Assembly: GCA_902595625.1 (NCBI GenBank)
Contig: CACJQQ010000008.1
Location: 1-53,673, forward strand
Source: an uncultured Pelagibacteraceae bacterium
Lineage (GTDB): Bacteria; Pseudomonadota; Alphaproteobacteria; Pelagibacterales; Pelagibacteraceae
DNA length: 53,673 nt
Reading direction: 5' to 3'
The notes below the pieces were generated by a model. That model did no database searches and had not been told where the DNA came from. It saw nothing but the letters and a program-made list of their open reading frames with translations. The position numbers and the translations under genes were made by a program. Below, one piece after another: positions 21,048-28,013 of this stretch (positions within the stretch are counted from its first letter, which is position 1; every line of letters begins with the position of its first letter).

Positions 21048-21993
21048 AATCGCAGTTTTAGATGATTATCAAAATGCTTTTCAACAAATTGTTGAGATAG
21101 AAAAGTATAAAGAAAAATTTGATTTTAAAATTTTTAATGAACCTTTTCTAGATGAAAAAGAAGCTATAGTTGAATTAGAAGATTTCGAAGCTCTATTCAT
21201 TATGAGAGAGAGAACTCCAATGACAAAGACTTTAATAGAAAGCTTGCCTAAATTAAAATACATCATGACCTCCGGAATGAGAAATAAAGCTATTGATTTA
21301 GAAGCAGCAAAGAAAAAAAAAATAATTGTTTGTGGAACGGAAATAAATCCTAATCCTGCTGCTGAGATTACTTGGGCTTTAATTTTAGGGCTTTACCGTA
21401 ATATGAAACAAGAGATTGATAATATGTTTCAAGGTTACTGGCAAACAACTATTGGTTTTGAGTTAAAAGGAAAAATGTTGGGTTTAATTGGTCTTGGTAA
21501 AATTGGGTCACAAGTTGCAAAAGTTGCAAAAGCTTTTGGTATGGAAGTTTGTGCCTGGAGTGAAAATTTGAATTTATCTCATGCAAATGAAATTGGAGTT
21601 TTGCCGATGAGCAAAGAAGATCTAATAAAAAATTCAGATATAATTTCAATCCATGTTGTTTTAGGTGATAGATATAAAAATTTGATAACAAAAAAAGAGT
21701 TAGGAATGATGAAAAAAACTTCCTTTATTATCAATACTTCAAGAGGACCAATTATTAATGAAAACGATTTAGTAGATGCTCTTAAAGACGAAAAAATTGC
21801 TGGAGCAGGGTTAGATGTTTATGATAAAGAACCTCTTCCTCAAGATCACAAATTGAGATTTCTTCCAAATGCATTGTTATTACCGCATATTGGTTATGTT
21901 ACAGCTGAAAATTATTCAATATTTTACAATCAAATGATTGAAAATCTCAATGCTTGCTTAAAAAATAAACCAATCAGAGTTATCTCAAAATAG
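21040..21993 (+). CDS. D-2-hydroxyacid dehydrogenase, NAD-dependent
   Basis: Reduces a 2-oxo acid to the D-2-hydroxy acid or the reverse. GLGKIG is at residues 151-156 in the NAD-binding domain. The catalytic Arg is in NTSRGPIINE, the Glu in YDKEPLP and the His in LLPHIGYVTAE. The length is 317 aa. The real substrate (phosphoglycerate, glyoxylate or another oxo acid) cannot be told; it lacks the C-terminal ACT domain of long SerA forms. Confidence 0.88.
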   Translation: MIKIAVLDDYQNAFQQIVEIEKYKEKFDFKIFNEPFLDEKEAIVELEDFEALFIMRERTPMTKTLIESLPKLKYIMTSGMRNKAIDLEAAKKKKIIVCGTEINPNPAAEITWALILGLYRNMKQEIDNMFQGYWQTTIGFELKGKMLGLIGLGKIGSQVAKVAKAFGMEVCAWSENLNLSHANEIGVLPMSKEDLIKNSDIISIHVVLGDRYKNLITKKELGMMKKTSFIINTSRGPIINENDLVDALKDEKIAGAGLDVYDKEPLPQDHKLRFLPNALLLPHIGYVTAENYSIFYNQMIENLNACLKNKPIRVISK

Positions 21994-22090
21994 AGGATTC
22001 AACTTAAAGTTAATTGTTGATAAACTCATTGTGGCCTAGTGATTTGTTTTTTTTTTAAAAAAAAAAGTTATAAGGCCTTTGGAGGAAACA

Positions 22091-22477
22091 CTGAAAAAAT
22101 CATTAAGTTTAATTTCAACACTTATTATTCTTACAGGTTGTGCTGAGTCTTTAGCTTTATTGGGTCCGGCATCTACCTCAGTTGGCGGAGGAAATGTAGC
22201 TCAGTCAGCTTTTTCATCTGCAGTTAGTTATGGAGTTAAAAAACAAACAGGTAAAAGTCCTATGGAGCATGCAATGGTGTATGCCAAAAAACACAATCCT
22301 GAAATGAAGAAATCTAAATGTATATCTTTTTTAGACTCAACAGATTCAGAGATTTGTGAAGCGGTAAAAAAAAATATTATAGAAACAAAAGAATACTTTA
22401 AAAATAAAAAAAAAATATTTGTAAGATCTAAAATAGAAAATTTAGCGAGAGAATCAATTATTTATAATAGAAGGTAA
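22091..22477 (+). CDS. small lipoprotein of unknown function, CTG start likely
   Basis: The signal peptide KKSLSLISTLIILTGC ends in a lipobox (ILTGC), so the protein is probably lipidated and attached to a membrane. The mature part (about 110 aa) has a Gly/Ser-rich start, then YGVKKQTGKSPMEHAMVYAKK and a basic C-terminus; I do not recognise a family for certain. No ATG fits. A TTG at 22079 is possible, but GGAGGA at 22081-22086 would then lie inside the gene. CTG at 22091, 5 bases after GGAGG, is the better start and gives a canonical M-K-K-S signal peptide. The 3' end overlaps the convergent rhodanese gene by 24 bases. Confidence 0.65.
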   Translation: MKKSLSLISTLIILTGCAESLALLGPASTSVGGGNVAQSAFSSAVSYGVKKQTGKSPMEHAMVYAKKHNPEMKKSKCISFLDSTDSEICEAVKKNIIETKEYFKNKKKIFVRSKIENLARESIIYNRR

Positions 22478-22822
22478 TCCTGATTTCTTCCAGCCAGGAT
22501 CTTCACCATTCCCACTAAAACCATCAGTAACATTTAATACATTATATCCTTCATTTTTTAATAAGTTGGCTGCAATAATTGATCTTCCCCCTGCAGCACA
22601 CATTACGAGAACTTGATCTTTTTTATTAATATTTTTTTTTACATTATCTAAGAAACTTGGATCTTGTGAAATAGTTATAAAGAAAGATTTAATTTTAAGG
22701 TCTTGAGTATCTGGTTTACCAATTGTATTCCATTCATCCTCTGTTCTTACATCTAATAAAACAGTTCCTGGATTACTTTCTATAAATTTTTTAATTTCTG
22801 ATGATTTTATTTGTTTGATCAT
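22454..22822 (-). CDS. rhodanese-domain sulfurtransferase
   Basis: A single rhodanese domain of 122 aa. The N-terminal VLLDVRTEDEWNTIGKPD is the conserved first motif. The active-site loop VMCAAGGRS has the catalytic Cys at residue 75. It probably moves sulfane sulfur; the acceptor is unknown. It lies 43 bases downstream of metY on the same strand, with a strong hairpin between them, so it may be co-expressed with methionine synthesis. No clear ribosome binding site is seen before its ATG. Confidence 0.88.
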   Translation of the reverse strand: MIKQIKSSEIKKFIESNPGTVLLDVRTEDEWNTIGKPDTQDLKIKSFFITISQDPSFLDNVKKNINKKDQVLVMCAAGGRSIIAANLLKNEGYNVLNVTDGFSGNGEDPGWKKSGLPSIINN

Positions 22823-22826
22823 TGAG

Positions 22827-22855
22827 TGGCCCCAATATAAATAATTGGGACCACT
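22827..22855 (-). terminator. intercistronic hairpin between metY and rhodanese gene
   Basis: Minus strand GTGGTCCCAAT pairs with ATTGGGGCCAC (11 positions, one G-U) around a short AT loop. No U-tract follows and the rhodanese ATG comes 5 bases later. It is more likely a processing, stabilising or attenuating hairpin than a full terminator. Confidence 0.55.
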
Positions 22856-22865
22856 AAATCAATTA

Positions 22866-24158
22866 TTAAGCAGCTAATGCTTGTTTAATGTCTGCAATGA
22901 TATCATCTGGATGTTCGATACCAATTGACAGTCTTACATAACCTGGTGTTACACCTGCTGCTGCTAACGCTGCATCATCTAACTGACTGTGCGTTGTAGT
23001 AGCTGGGTGAATTGCTAAACTTCTAGCATCACCAATATTAGCAACGTGATATAACATTTTTAAGTTATCGATGAACTTAGCACCTGCCTCTTTTGTGCCT
23101 ACATCCATTCCAACTAAAGAACCGTATCCACCTTGCATATATTTTTTAGCTCTCTCTTTAATCTCACCTTGGTGGTTAGTAGGATAGATTACATTCTTAA
23201 CTTTCTTTTGTGTTTCTAAGAATGAAACTACTTTCTCTGCATTACTACAGTGTTGTTTCATCCTGAGAGCAACTGTTTCCAAACCTTGGATAATTTGGAA
23301 TGCATTAAATGGACTTAAAGGAGCACCTAAGTCTCTCAATAAAACCACTCTTGCTCTGATCACAAAAGGAATGTTAGCTCCTGTTAACTGAGGAACTGCA
23401 TCTGCCCATATTGCACCACCATAACTTTGATCAGGTTCATTTATTAATGGTTGTCTTTTTCTGTCTTTAATCCAGTCAAAGTTTCCACCATCAACAATTA
23501 TTCCACCAATTGAAGTTCCGTGACCACCAATATACTTAGTCAATGAGTGCATTACAATTGCAGCTCCGTGAGCTAAAGGTTTGCAAATTACTGGTGAAGC
23601 CGTGTTATCGATAATTAAAGGAATACCTTTTTTTCTACCGATATCAGAAACTTCTTTGATTGGAAAAACACGAAGATAAGGATTAGGACAAGACTCACCG
23701 TAGTAAGCTCTTGTTTTATCATCAGTCACTTTTTCAAAGTTTTTAGGATCCGCAGGATCTGCAAATCTAACTTCAATACCTTGTTGTCTTAAAGTATTTT
23801 TAAATAAGTTAACCGTACCTCCGTATAAGTCAGTTGAAGCAACAATATTATCTCCAGCTTGTGCTAAGTTTTGAATACACATTGCTGATGCTGCTTGACC
23901 TGAACCTACCGCTAATGCAGCTACACCACCTTCAAGTGCTGCAACTCTTTTCTCTAGTACATCAACCGTTGGGTTCATGATACGCGTATAGATGTTACCA
24001 AATTCCTTAAGACCAAATAAATTTGCAGCATGCTCTGCATTTTTAAATTGGTAAGAAGTTGTTTGATAAATTGGAACTGCTACAGCTGTAGTAGTAGGAT
24101 CAGCTCTGTAATCACTACCATGTAAGCCAATAGTTTCCGGATGTTTAAAATCAGCCAT
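22866..24158 (-). CDS. metY: O-acetylhomoserine sulfhydrylase (Cys/Met metabolism PLP enzyme)
   Basis: Makes homocysteine (or methionine from methanethiol) from O-acetylhomoserine. PLP Lys208 lies in VMHSLTKYIGGHGTSIGG. The N-terminal ETIGLHGSDYRADPTTTAVAVPIY and the YTRIMNPT motif are typical of the MetY/MetZ branch, as is the 430-aa length with the long insert near residues 220-250. It is downstream of bhmT in one transcription unit under the SAM riboswitches. A 16-codon ORF overlaps its start. A G-rich ribosome binding site (AAGGGGGG) lies about 7 bases before the ATG. Confidence 0.93.
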   Translation of the reverse strand: MADFKHPETIGLHGSDYRADPTTTAVAVPIYQTTSYQFKNAEHAANLFGLKEFGNIYTRIMNPTVDVLEKRVAALEGGVAALAVGSGQAASAMCIQNLAQAGDNIVASTDLYGGTVNLFKNTLRQQGIEVRFADPADPKNFEKVTDDKTRAYYGESCPNPYLRVFPIKEVSDIGRKKGIPLIIDNTASPVICKPLAHGAAIVMHSLTKYIGGHGTSIGGIIVDGGNFDWIKDRKRQPLINEPDQSYGGAIWADAVPQLTGANIPFVIRARVVLLRDLGAPLSPFNAFQIIQGLETVALRMKQHCSNAEKVVSFLETQKKVKNVIYPTNHQGEIKERAKKYMQGGYGSLVGMDVGTKEAGAKFIDNLKMLYHVANIGDARSLAIHPATTTHSQLDDAALAAAGVTPGYVRLSIGIEHPDDIIADIKQALAA

Positions 24159-24201
24159 TGATTTCCCCCCTTACTGTTTCTCTTGTCGTTTCTTTTGTCA
24201 T
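24151..24201 (-). CDS. putative 16-aa leader ORF overlapping the metY start
   Basis: ATG at 24201 has a perfect GGAGG (24210-24214) 8 bases upstream, directly after the bhmT stop codon. The peptide is MTKETTRETVRGEING. It stops with TGA at 24151-24153, which overlaps codons 2-3 of metY in another frame. The placement mirrors the leader ORF before bhmT. It could couple metY translation to a preceding ORF; it may also be chance. Confidence 0.4.
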   Translation of the reverse strand: MTKETTRETVRGEING

Positions 24202-24214
24202 TATTATAGCCTCC

Positions 24215-25273
24215 TTACGCTACGTTTCCATACTCTTTCATGTGTTTCGGTATCTTTTTATCCGAACCATACATGAAATGTTTACTCATATTTTCCCTAA
24301 ATCTGCTTGCTGGAACTCTTAAACCAATTGCTTCTGCAACCTCACGTATATGCATTGGGCTAGCTCCACAACAAACACCGATGTACTTGACTCCAAGATC
24401 AAATACTTCTTTTGCGAAATTTCCAATCTCATATCTATTGCATTGCAATGGATCCATAGCAGTAGGGAAAGTTCTGCCATGAGGAGATGGACAATTACAT
24501 CCATTATTATCTGGAAGATTGAAAAATGTTGGATGCTGTTCTGTTGTTCTGTAAGGAACTGGTAAAGCAGCAACATGACATTTAAGTTCTTTTCTAATTT
24601 CTTTAATGTAAGGAAGCATTGTAGCAGGACCTCTAAAACAGTTTAATCCCACAACATCAGCTCCTAATTCTTCTAACTTCTTACATGTTTCAAGAATAGT
24701 ATAACCATCTCTCATTTTATTTTCACCCATTGGTGAAATAGTAATTACAGATGGTAAACCAGATTTTTTAATTTCTTCTAACGCGGCAAAAGCTTCTTCA
24801 GCATAATAGAAAGTTTCACCAATAATAAAATCAGCTCTTTCTTCTTTTGCCCACTGAACCATTTCAGCAAACATACTTTTTACTTCTGCTTGTACTCTTG
24901 GATTATTTTCTTCCCAAATATTACTGTTAGAAATATTTCCTGCCATTAAGCTAACACCTAAACCTTTTGGCGGATTGTCAGCACATTTTCTAGCAATTCT
25001 TAATGCAGCTCTATTTAAAGGTTCTAACAAATGCTCTTTATCTATAACTCTCATTTTTTCTCTATGACCGTTATAAGTAAAAGCTTGAACTATATTTGAG
25101 CCTGCATGTTGAAATTCTTTATGAAGATTTTCTAAAACTTCAGGATGCTCTAGTGCTACTTCAGGAACAAATTCGCCAGAAGTTAAATAACCTCTTCGTT
25201 CCATTTCAAATAAATAACCTTCAGCACATATTAAAGGCTGATCTTTTAGTGTATCTAATAAAATATTACTCAT
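24215..25273 (-). CDS. bhmT: betaine-homocysteine methyltransferase-like protein
   Basis: Zinc methyltransferase that moves a methyl group from a donor such as glycine betaine (or a related compound) to homocysteine, giving methionine. The homocysteine S-methyltransferase domain has its three zinc-binding cysteines at Cys212 (GLNCFRGP), Cys301 and Cys302 (GVCCGASP). The length, 352 aa, fits BHMT-like enzymes. The ATG overlaps the TGA of a 20-codon leader ORF. Its ribosome binding site GGAGAG is inside a hairpin. Expression is expected to fall when SAM is high, through the upstream SAM-II and SAM-V elements. metY follows after 56 bases. Confidence 0.92.
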   Translation of the reverse strand: MSNILLDTLKDQPLICAEGYLFEMERRGYLTSGEFVPEVALEHPEVLENLHKEFQHAGSNIVQAFTYNGHREKMRVIDKEHLLEPLNRAALRIARKCADNPPKGLGVSLMAGNISNSNIWEENNPRVQAEVKSMFAEMVQWAKEERADFIIGETFYYAEEAFAALEEIKKSGLPSVITISPMGENKMRDGYTILETCKKLEELGADVVGLNCFRGPATMLPYIKEIRKELKCHVAALPVPYRTTEQHPTFFNLPDNNGCNCPSPHGRTFPTAMDPLQCNRYEIGNFAKEVFDLGVKYIGVCCGASPMHIREVAEAIGLRVPASRFRENMSKHFMYGSDKKIPKHMKEYGNVA

Positions 25274-25332
25274 TTTCTCTCCATCTTAACCGGAGAGAGA
25301 TGAAATCTATTGAGGGAGTTTAACGATCTCAT
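25270..25332 (-). CDS. putative 20-aa leader peptide ORF under SAM-V control
   Basis: ATG at 25332 lies 6 bases after the GGAG (25339-25342) that ends the SAM-V aptamer. The peptide reads MRSLNSLNRFHLSPVKMERK. Its TGA (25270-25272) overlaps the bhmT ATG as ATGA. The SAM-V ribosome binding site is thus placed ideally for this ORF and is about 65 bases from bhmT. Within the ORF, TCTCTCC pairs with GGAGAGA over 7 bp and hides the bhmT ribosome binding site. Translation of the leader would open it. The arrangement is seen directly; the coupling is inference. Confidence 0.6.
   Translation of the reverse strand: MRSLNSLNRFHLSPVKMERK
25276..25298 (-). promoter_or_regulatory. hairpin sequestering the bhmT ribosome binding site
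   Basis: Minus strand TCTCTCC (25292-25298) pairs with GGAGAGA (25276-25282) around a 9-base loop. The 3' arm is the bhmT Shine-Dalgarno, ending 2 bases before the ATG. It lies wholly inside the 20-codon leader ORF. Confidence 0.6.
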
Positions 25333-25338
25333 CTACTT

Positions 25339-25396
25339 CTCCTTTTTAGTACTTCGGCGAAATGCCAGGTGTACAATATGGTTCAAATACCCGGTT
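25339..25396 (-). promoter_or_regulatory. SAM-V riboswitch
   Basis: Minus strand. CCGGGT pairs with ACCTGG (6 bp, one G-U) around the loop GTATTTGAACCATATTGTAC region. A GGC/GCC mini-hairpin follows, then GTACTAAAAAGGAG, where GTAC can form the pseudoknot and GGAG is a ribosome binding site. SAM-V is known from marine alphaproteobacteria as a translational switch that hides the ribosome binding site when SAM is bound. Here the exposed site serves the 20-codon leader ORF. Confidence 0.85.
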
Positions 25397-25412
25397 TAAT
25401 TTTAGATTGTTC

Positions 25413-25442
25413 CAAAAAAAAACCACCGACTAAAGCGGTGGT
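25413..25442 (-). terminator. intrinsic terminator controlled by SAM-II
   Basis: Minus strand ACCACCG/CGGTGGT (7 bp) with loop CTTTAGT, followed by nine Ts. CGCTTTAG (25430-25437) in its 5' arm and loop is perfectly complementary to CTAAAGCG (25458-25465) at the 3' end of the SAM-II aptamer, giving a mutually exclusive antiterminator. Confidence 0.88.
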
Positions 25443-25455
25443 CTGTTAGACTTAC

Positions 25456-25508
25456 GACGCTTTAGCTGGATTTATTAAGCGCCCGCAAGTTGCCTTAACT
25501 CGGCGCTA
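25456..25508 (-). promoter_or_regulatory. SAM-II riboswitch
   Basis: Minus strand. P1 is GCGCC/GGCGC. The conserved 3' part TTAATAAATCCAGCTAAAG matches the SAM-II pattern (TGATAAA then AGCTAAA) and forms the H-type pseudoknot. It starts at about the predicted transcription start and is followed by an intrinsic terminator, consistent with SAM-dependent transcription termination ahead of bhmT-metY. Confidence 0.88.
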
Positions 25509-25513
25509 GTTGG

Positions 25514-25544
25514 CTTATATCAATTATTCTAGTAATTTGTCAAT
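25514..25544 (-). promoter_or_regulatory. promoter of the bhmT-metY unit
   Basis: A consensus TTGACA (25539-25544) is followed by a -10 region GATATAAG (25514-25521), with 17-19 bases between depending on the hexamer chosen. Transcription would begin near 25507, right at the SAM-II aptamer. Confidence 0.65.
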
Positions 25545-25546
25545 GC

Positions 25547-25951
25547 TTAATTTTTAAGTGTTTTAAGCTCTAAAATATTACCGTGCGGGTCTTTAATAAA
25601 GAAAGTTTCTTGTTGCTCTTTCTTATCTTTAAATCTCGTATAAGGTTCGTCTAAATATTTTATATCATTCGTTTTTAGATTTTCTCTAATCTTGTCAAAT
25701 ATTGCTCTGTCTAAATGAACTCCAAAATGAGGTACTGGAACGCTTCCCATATCCACATCGTGTCGTTCATTTGGAAGTTTCATATTAGTTTTATGAAGTG
25801 TTAATTCATTTCCCCAAAAATCTACATCGATCCATTTTCCTTGTTCTCCATTTCCTGTTTTACAGCCTAGAATATCAACGTAAAACTTAGTAGATACATC
25901 AAGATCTTCTGCAGGAATTGCTAAATGAAAAGGATTGCTCATAAAGTTCAT
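25547..25951 (-). CDS. VOC (glyoxalase/bleomycin-resistance) family protein
   Basis: A 134-aa protein with two beta-alpha-beta-beta-beta modules. The N-terminal half begins NPFHLAIPAEDLDVSTKFYVDILGCKTG. The C-terminal half has PHFGVHLDR and ends FFIKDPHGNILELKTL, the usual metal-binding Glu context. The substrate is unknown. ATG 25951 has AAAGGA upstream and is preferred over an ATG three codons later. It lies upstream of the bhmT promoter on the same strand and diverges from cysE. Confidence 0.85.
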   Translation of the reverse strand: MNFMSNPFHLAIPAEDLDVSTKFYVDILGCKTGNGEQGKWIDVDFWGNELTLHKTNMKLPNERHDVDMGSVPVPHFGVHLDRAIFDKIRENLKTNDIKYLDEPYTRFKDKKEQQETFFIKDPHGNILELKTLKN

Positions 25952-25996
25952 ATATATAGTCCTTTTAATTAATCAAGTAGTCATTATATATAAACT

Positions 25997-26575
25997 ATGA
26001 ACGAATACTTAGAATCAGTTAAAAAACGAGATCCTGCGGCTAAATCGATACTTAGCATCATTCTCACTTACCCTGGTGTGAAAGCAGTTTTTATGCATAA
26101 AGTTTCAAGTTTTTTTCACATAGCTGGATTTCATTTAATTGCGAGAATTATATCTCAAGCTACTAGATTTTTTACAGGGATTGAAATTCATCCAGGTGCA
26201 AAAATTGGTAAAAATTTATTTATTGATCATGGTATGGGGGTTGTTATTGGAGAAACTTCAGAGATTGGTGATAATGTTACTATCTACCATGCAGTAACTT
26301 TAGGAGGAAGTTCACCCAGTATAGATAGCGAAAGACAACGCCATGAAAAAAGACACCCAACTATTGGCGACGATGTTGTAATAGGATCTGGGGCACAAAT
26401 CATTGGCCCGGTGATTGTAGGAAAGAATGCAAGAATTGCTGCAAATGCTGTCGTAGTAAAAGATGTACCAGAAAATGCTACGATGGTAGGCGTTCCTGCA
26501 AAAGCAGTTAAACTAGAGAACAAAGGTAAGTTCAGACCTTATGGTGTAGACGATAAAGTTAAAGATGAGCAATAA
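25997..26575 (+). CDS. cysE: serine O-acetyltransferase
   Basis: Acetylates serine to O-acetylserine, the precursor for cysteine. The C-terminal left-handed beta-helix has the hexapeptide repeats ([36 protein letters not shown] region), with the His-Gly active-site loop [10 protein letters not shown] and the VTLGGS motif. At 192 aa it is a short form lacking most of the N-terminal helical domain of E. coli CysE. It overlaps msrB by 11 bases. Confidence 0.9.
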   Translation: MNEYLESVKKRDPAAKSILSIILTYPGVKAVFMHKVSSFFHIAGFHLIARIISQATRFFTGIEIHPGAKIGKNLFIDHGMGVVIGETSEIGDNVTIYHAVTLGGSSPSIDSERQRHEKRHPTIGDDVVIGSGAQIIGPVIVGKNARIAANAVVVKDVPENATMVGVPAKAVKLENKGKFRPYGVDDKVKDEQ

Positions 26576-26942
26576 AGACTGGGATCCAAATTTAACTCCA
26601 GAGCAAAATTACGTACTAAGACAAGAAGGAACAGAGTCTCCCGGCAGCAGTCCATTAAATAATGAAAAGAGAGAAGGCTCTTATCACTGCGTAGGATGCG
26701 GAACTAAACTTTTCGACTCAAGCACAAAATATGAAAGTGGATCAGGCTGGCCTTCTTTTTACAAATCTTTACCCGATGTTTTTGAGGAAAAAACAGACAT
26801 GCACATAGGTTACCCAAGAACAGAATATCATTGTAAAAAATGTGGTGGTCATCACGGCCACGTGTTTGAAGATGGTCCAAAACCCACAGGAAAACGCTAT
26901 TGCAACAATGGCGTGTGTTTAGTTTTTAAACCTAAAAGTTAA
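26565..26942 (+). CDS. msrB: peptide methionine-R-sulfoxide reductase MsrB
   Basis: Reduces the R form of methionine sulfoxide. The zinc-binding Cys pairs are at residues 42/45 (CVGC) and 90/93 (CKKC). SGSGWPSFY is conserved, and the catalytic Cys113 lies in [11 protein letters not shown]. The length, 125 aa, is normal. It overlaps the end of cysE by 11 bases. Confidence 0.95.
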   Translation: MSNKDWDPNLTPEQNYVLRQEGTESPGSSPLNNEKREGSYHCVGCGTKLFDSSTKYESGSGWPSFYKSLPDVFEEKTDMHIGYPRTEYHCKKCGGHHGHVFEDGPKPTGKRYCNNGVCLVFKPKS

Positions 26943-27061
26943 ATAGTTATTAACAAACCAATTAAGTGTTTTAATACAACCTTTTAACAATCTAAATTGT
27001 GTGGTGCCATGTCCTCTAGACCAAGGCTACATAAATTCGTAAGATTAACTTTTCATCCGCC

Positions 27062-27622
27062 ATGAAGAATAACATTATTTCCCTAATAATAAGTCTATTC
27101 CTTTTTCTTTTTACATCACAATTAATCGCATCAGATCAAGCTTGGAATATAGCTCAGGAAGGGAATAAAATTATTTTAATTAGACATTCATTAGCACCAG
27201 GCGGAGGAGATCCTGCAGGGTTTAAAATTGATGATTGTAAAACACAAAGAAATCTTAGTAAAAAAGGCATCAATCAATCAAAAAAAATTGGAAAATTATT
27301 TAAAAAGAATAAAGTTCCCATAGATCAAGTTTTAAGCAGCCAGTGGTGTAGATGTAAAGATACTGCAAAATATGCTTTTGGAAATTATAAAGAGTTCACC
27401 GCTTTAAACTCTACTTTTCAGTCTCCATACAACAAGAATGAGGGAAAACAATTAAAGGAGCTTTACAGTTTTGTTAAGAAATGGAATGGAAAAGGTAAAA
27501 ATTTAGTATTGATTACCCATTATAGTATAATTACAGCAGTTACAAATGCAGTTCCAAGCTCAGGAGAAATAGTAGTAGCAGATAAAAATTTTAAAGTTTT
27601 AGGAACAATTCAAACTGATTAA
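27062..27622 (+). CDS. periplasmic histidine phosphatase family protein
   Basis: A signal peptide (about residues 1-23, ending LIASDQA) precedes a phosphoglycerate-mutase-like domain. The catalytic RH motif is LIRHSLAPGG and the second His is in LVLITHYSII. QVLSSQWCRCKDTA is the typical third motif. The length, 186 aa, fits secreted SixA/PGAM-type phosphatases. The substrate is unknown. The 119 bases upstream hold a GC-richer patch described in the findings. Confidence 0.85.
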   Translation: MKNNIISLIISLFLFLFTSQLIASDQAWNIAQEGNKIILIRHSLAPGGGDPAGFKIDDCKTQRNLSKKGINQSKKIGKLFKKNKVPIDQVLSSQWCRCKDTAKYAFGNYKEFTALNSTFQSPYNKNEGKQLKELYSFVKKWNGKGKNLVLITHYSIITAVTNAVPSSGEIVVADKNFKVLGTIQTD

Positions 27623-27963
27623 GCAAAAATATAGTAGAGTATTGCAATAATAATAAAGTATTCAACAACCGTTTTTACTCTTAACAGATTTTGTTTATTA
27701 TCAAACTTTGAATTAATAAATAGGCTTATTCTACCAAAAGTTAATTGGACAAGCGCAATGATGAAACCTATTCCTATTAAAACGTAGTAGAATTCGAAAT
27801 TTTTAAAACCATAAAAACAAGCAGCAATAAAAGTTAACCATGAAATATTTGAAACAAATAATGTTATCAAAAACCCTGATCCTTTTTTAAATAAACTCTG
27901 TGTTTTAATAAATGTGAAAGACCAAAGAAGTGTAAATAGAAAACCAATGTATTTTATTATCAT
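27619..27963 (-). CDS. hypothetical membrane protein (114 aa)
   Basis: Four hydrophobic segments (about residues 3-18, 30-50, 56-76 and 95-113) with a basic loop around residues 82-94. I do not recognise the family. It overlaps the phosphatase gene by 4 bases in convergent orientation and is divergent from ccdA across 50 bases. Confidence 0.6.
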   Translation of the reverse strand: MIIKYIGFLFTLLWSFTFIKTQSLFKKGSGFLITLFVSNISWLTFIAACFYGFKNFEFYYVLIGIGFIIALVQLTFGRISLFINSKFDNKQNLLRVKTVVEYFIIIAILYYIFA

Positions 27964-28013
27964 GAGCCAATATTGTAATTGCGAGAAAGATTAAAGGCAA
28001 ATATAAAGATTAT

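Noticed and set aside
22046-22072. T10/A10 tract upstream of the lipoprotein gene as a terminator
   Set aside because: It is a pure T-then-A palindrome without a GC stem; the upstream gene ends about 50 bases earlier. It may bend DNA, but nothing more can be supported.
24240-24576. Several 70-85 aa ORFs over the 3' part of bhmT
   Set aside because: They lie in other frames of bhmT, which has intact zinc-binding cysteines and continuous family similarity.
26990-27045. tRNA gene on the minus strand
   Set aside because: Only a D-arm-like stretch is seen; no 7-bp acceptor stem, anticodon arm or T-arm can be formed.
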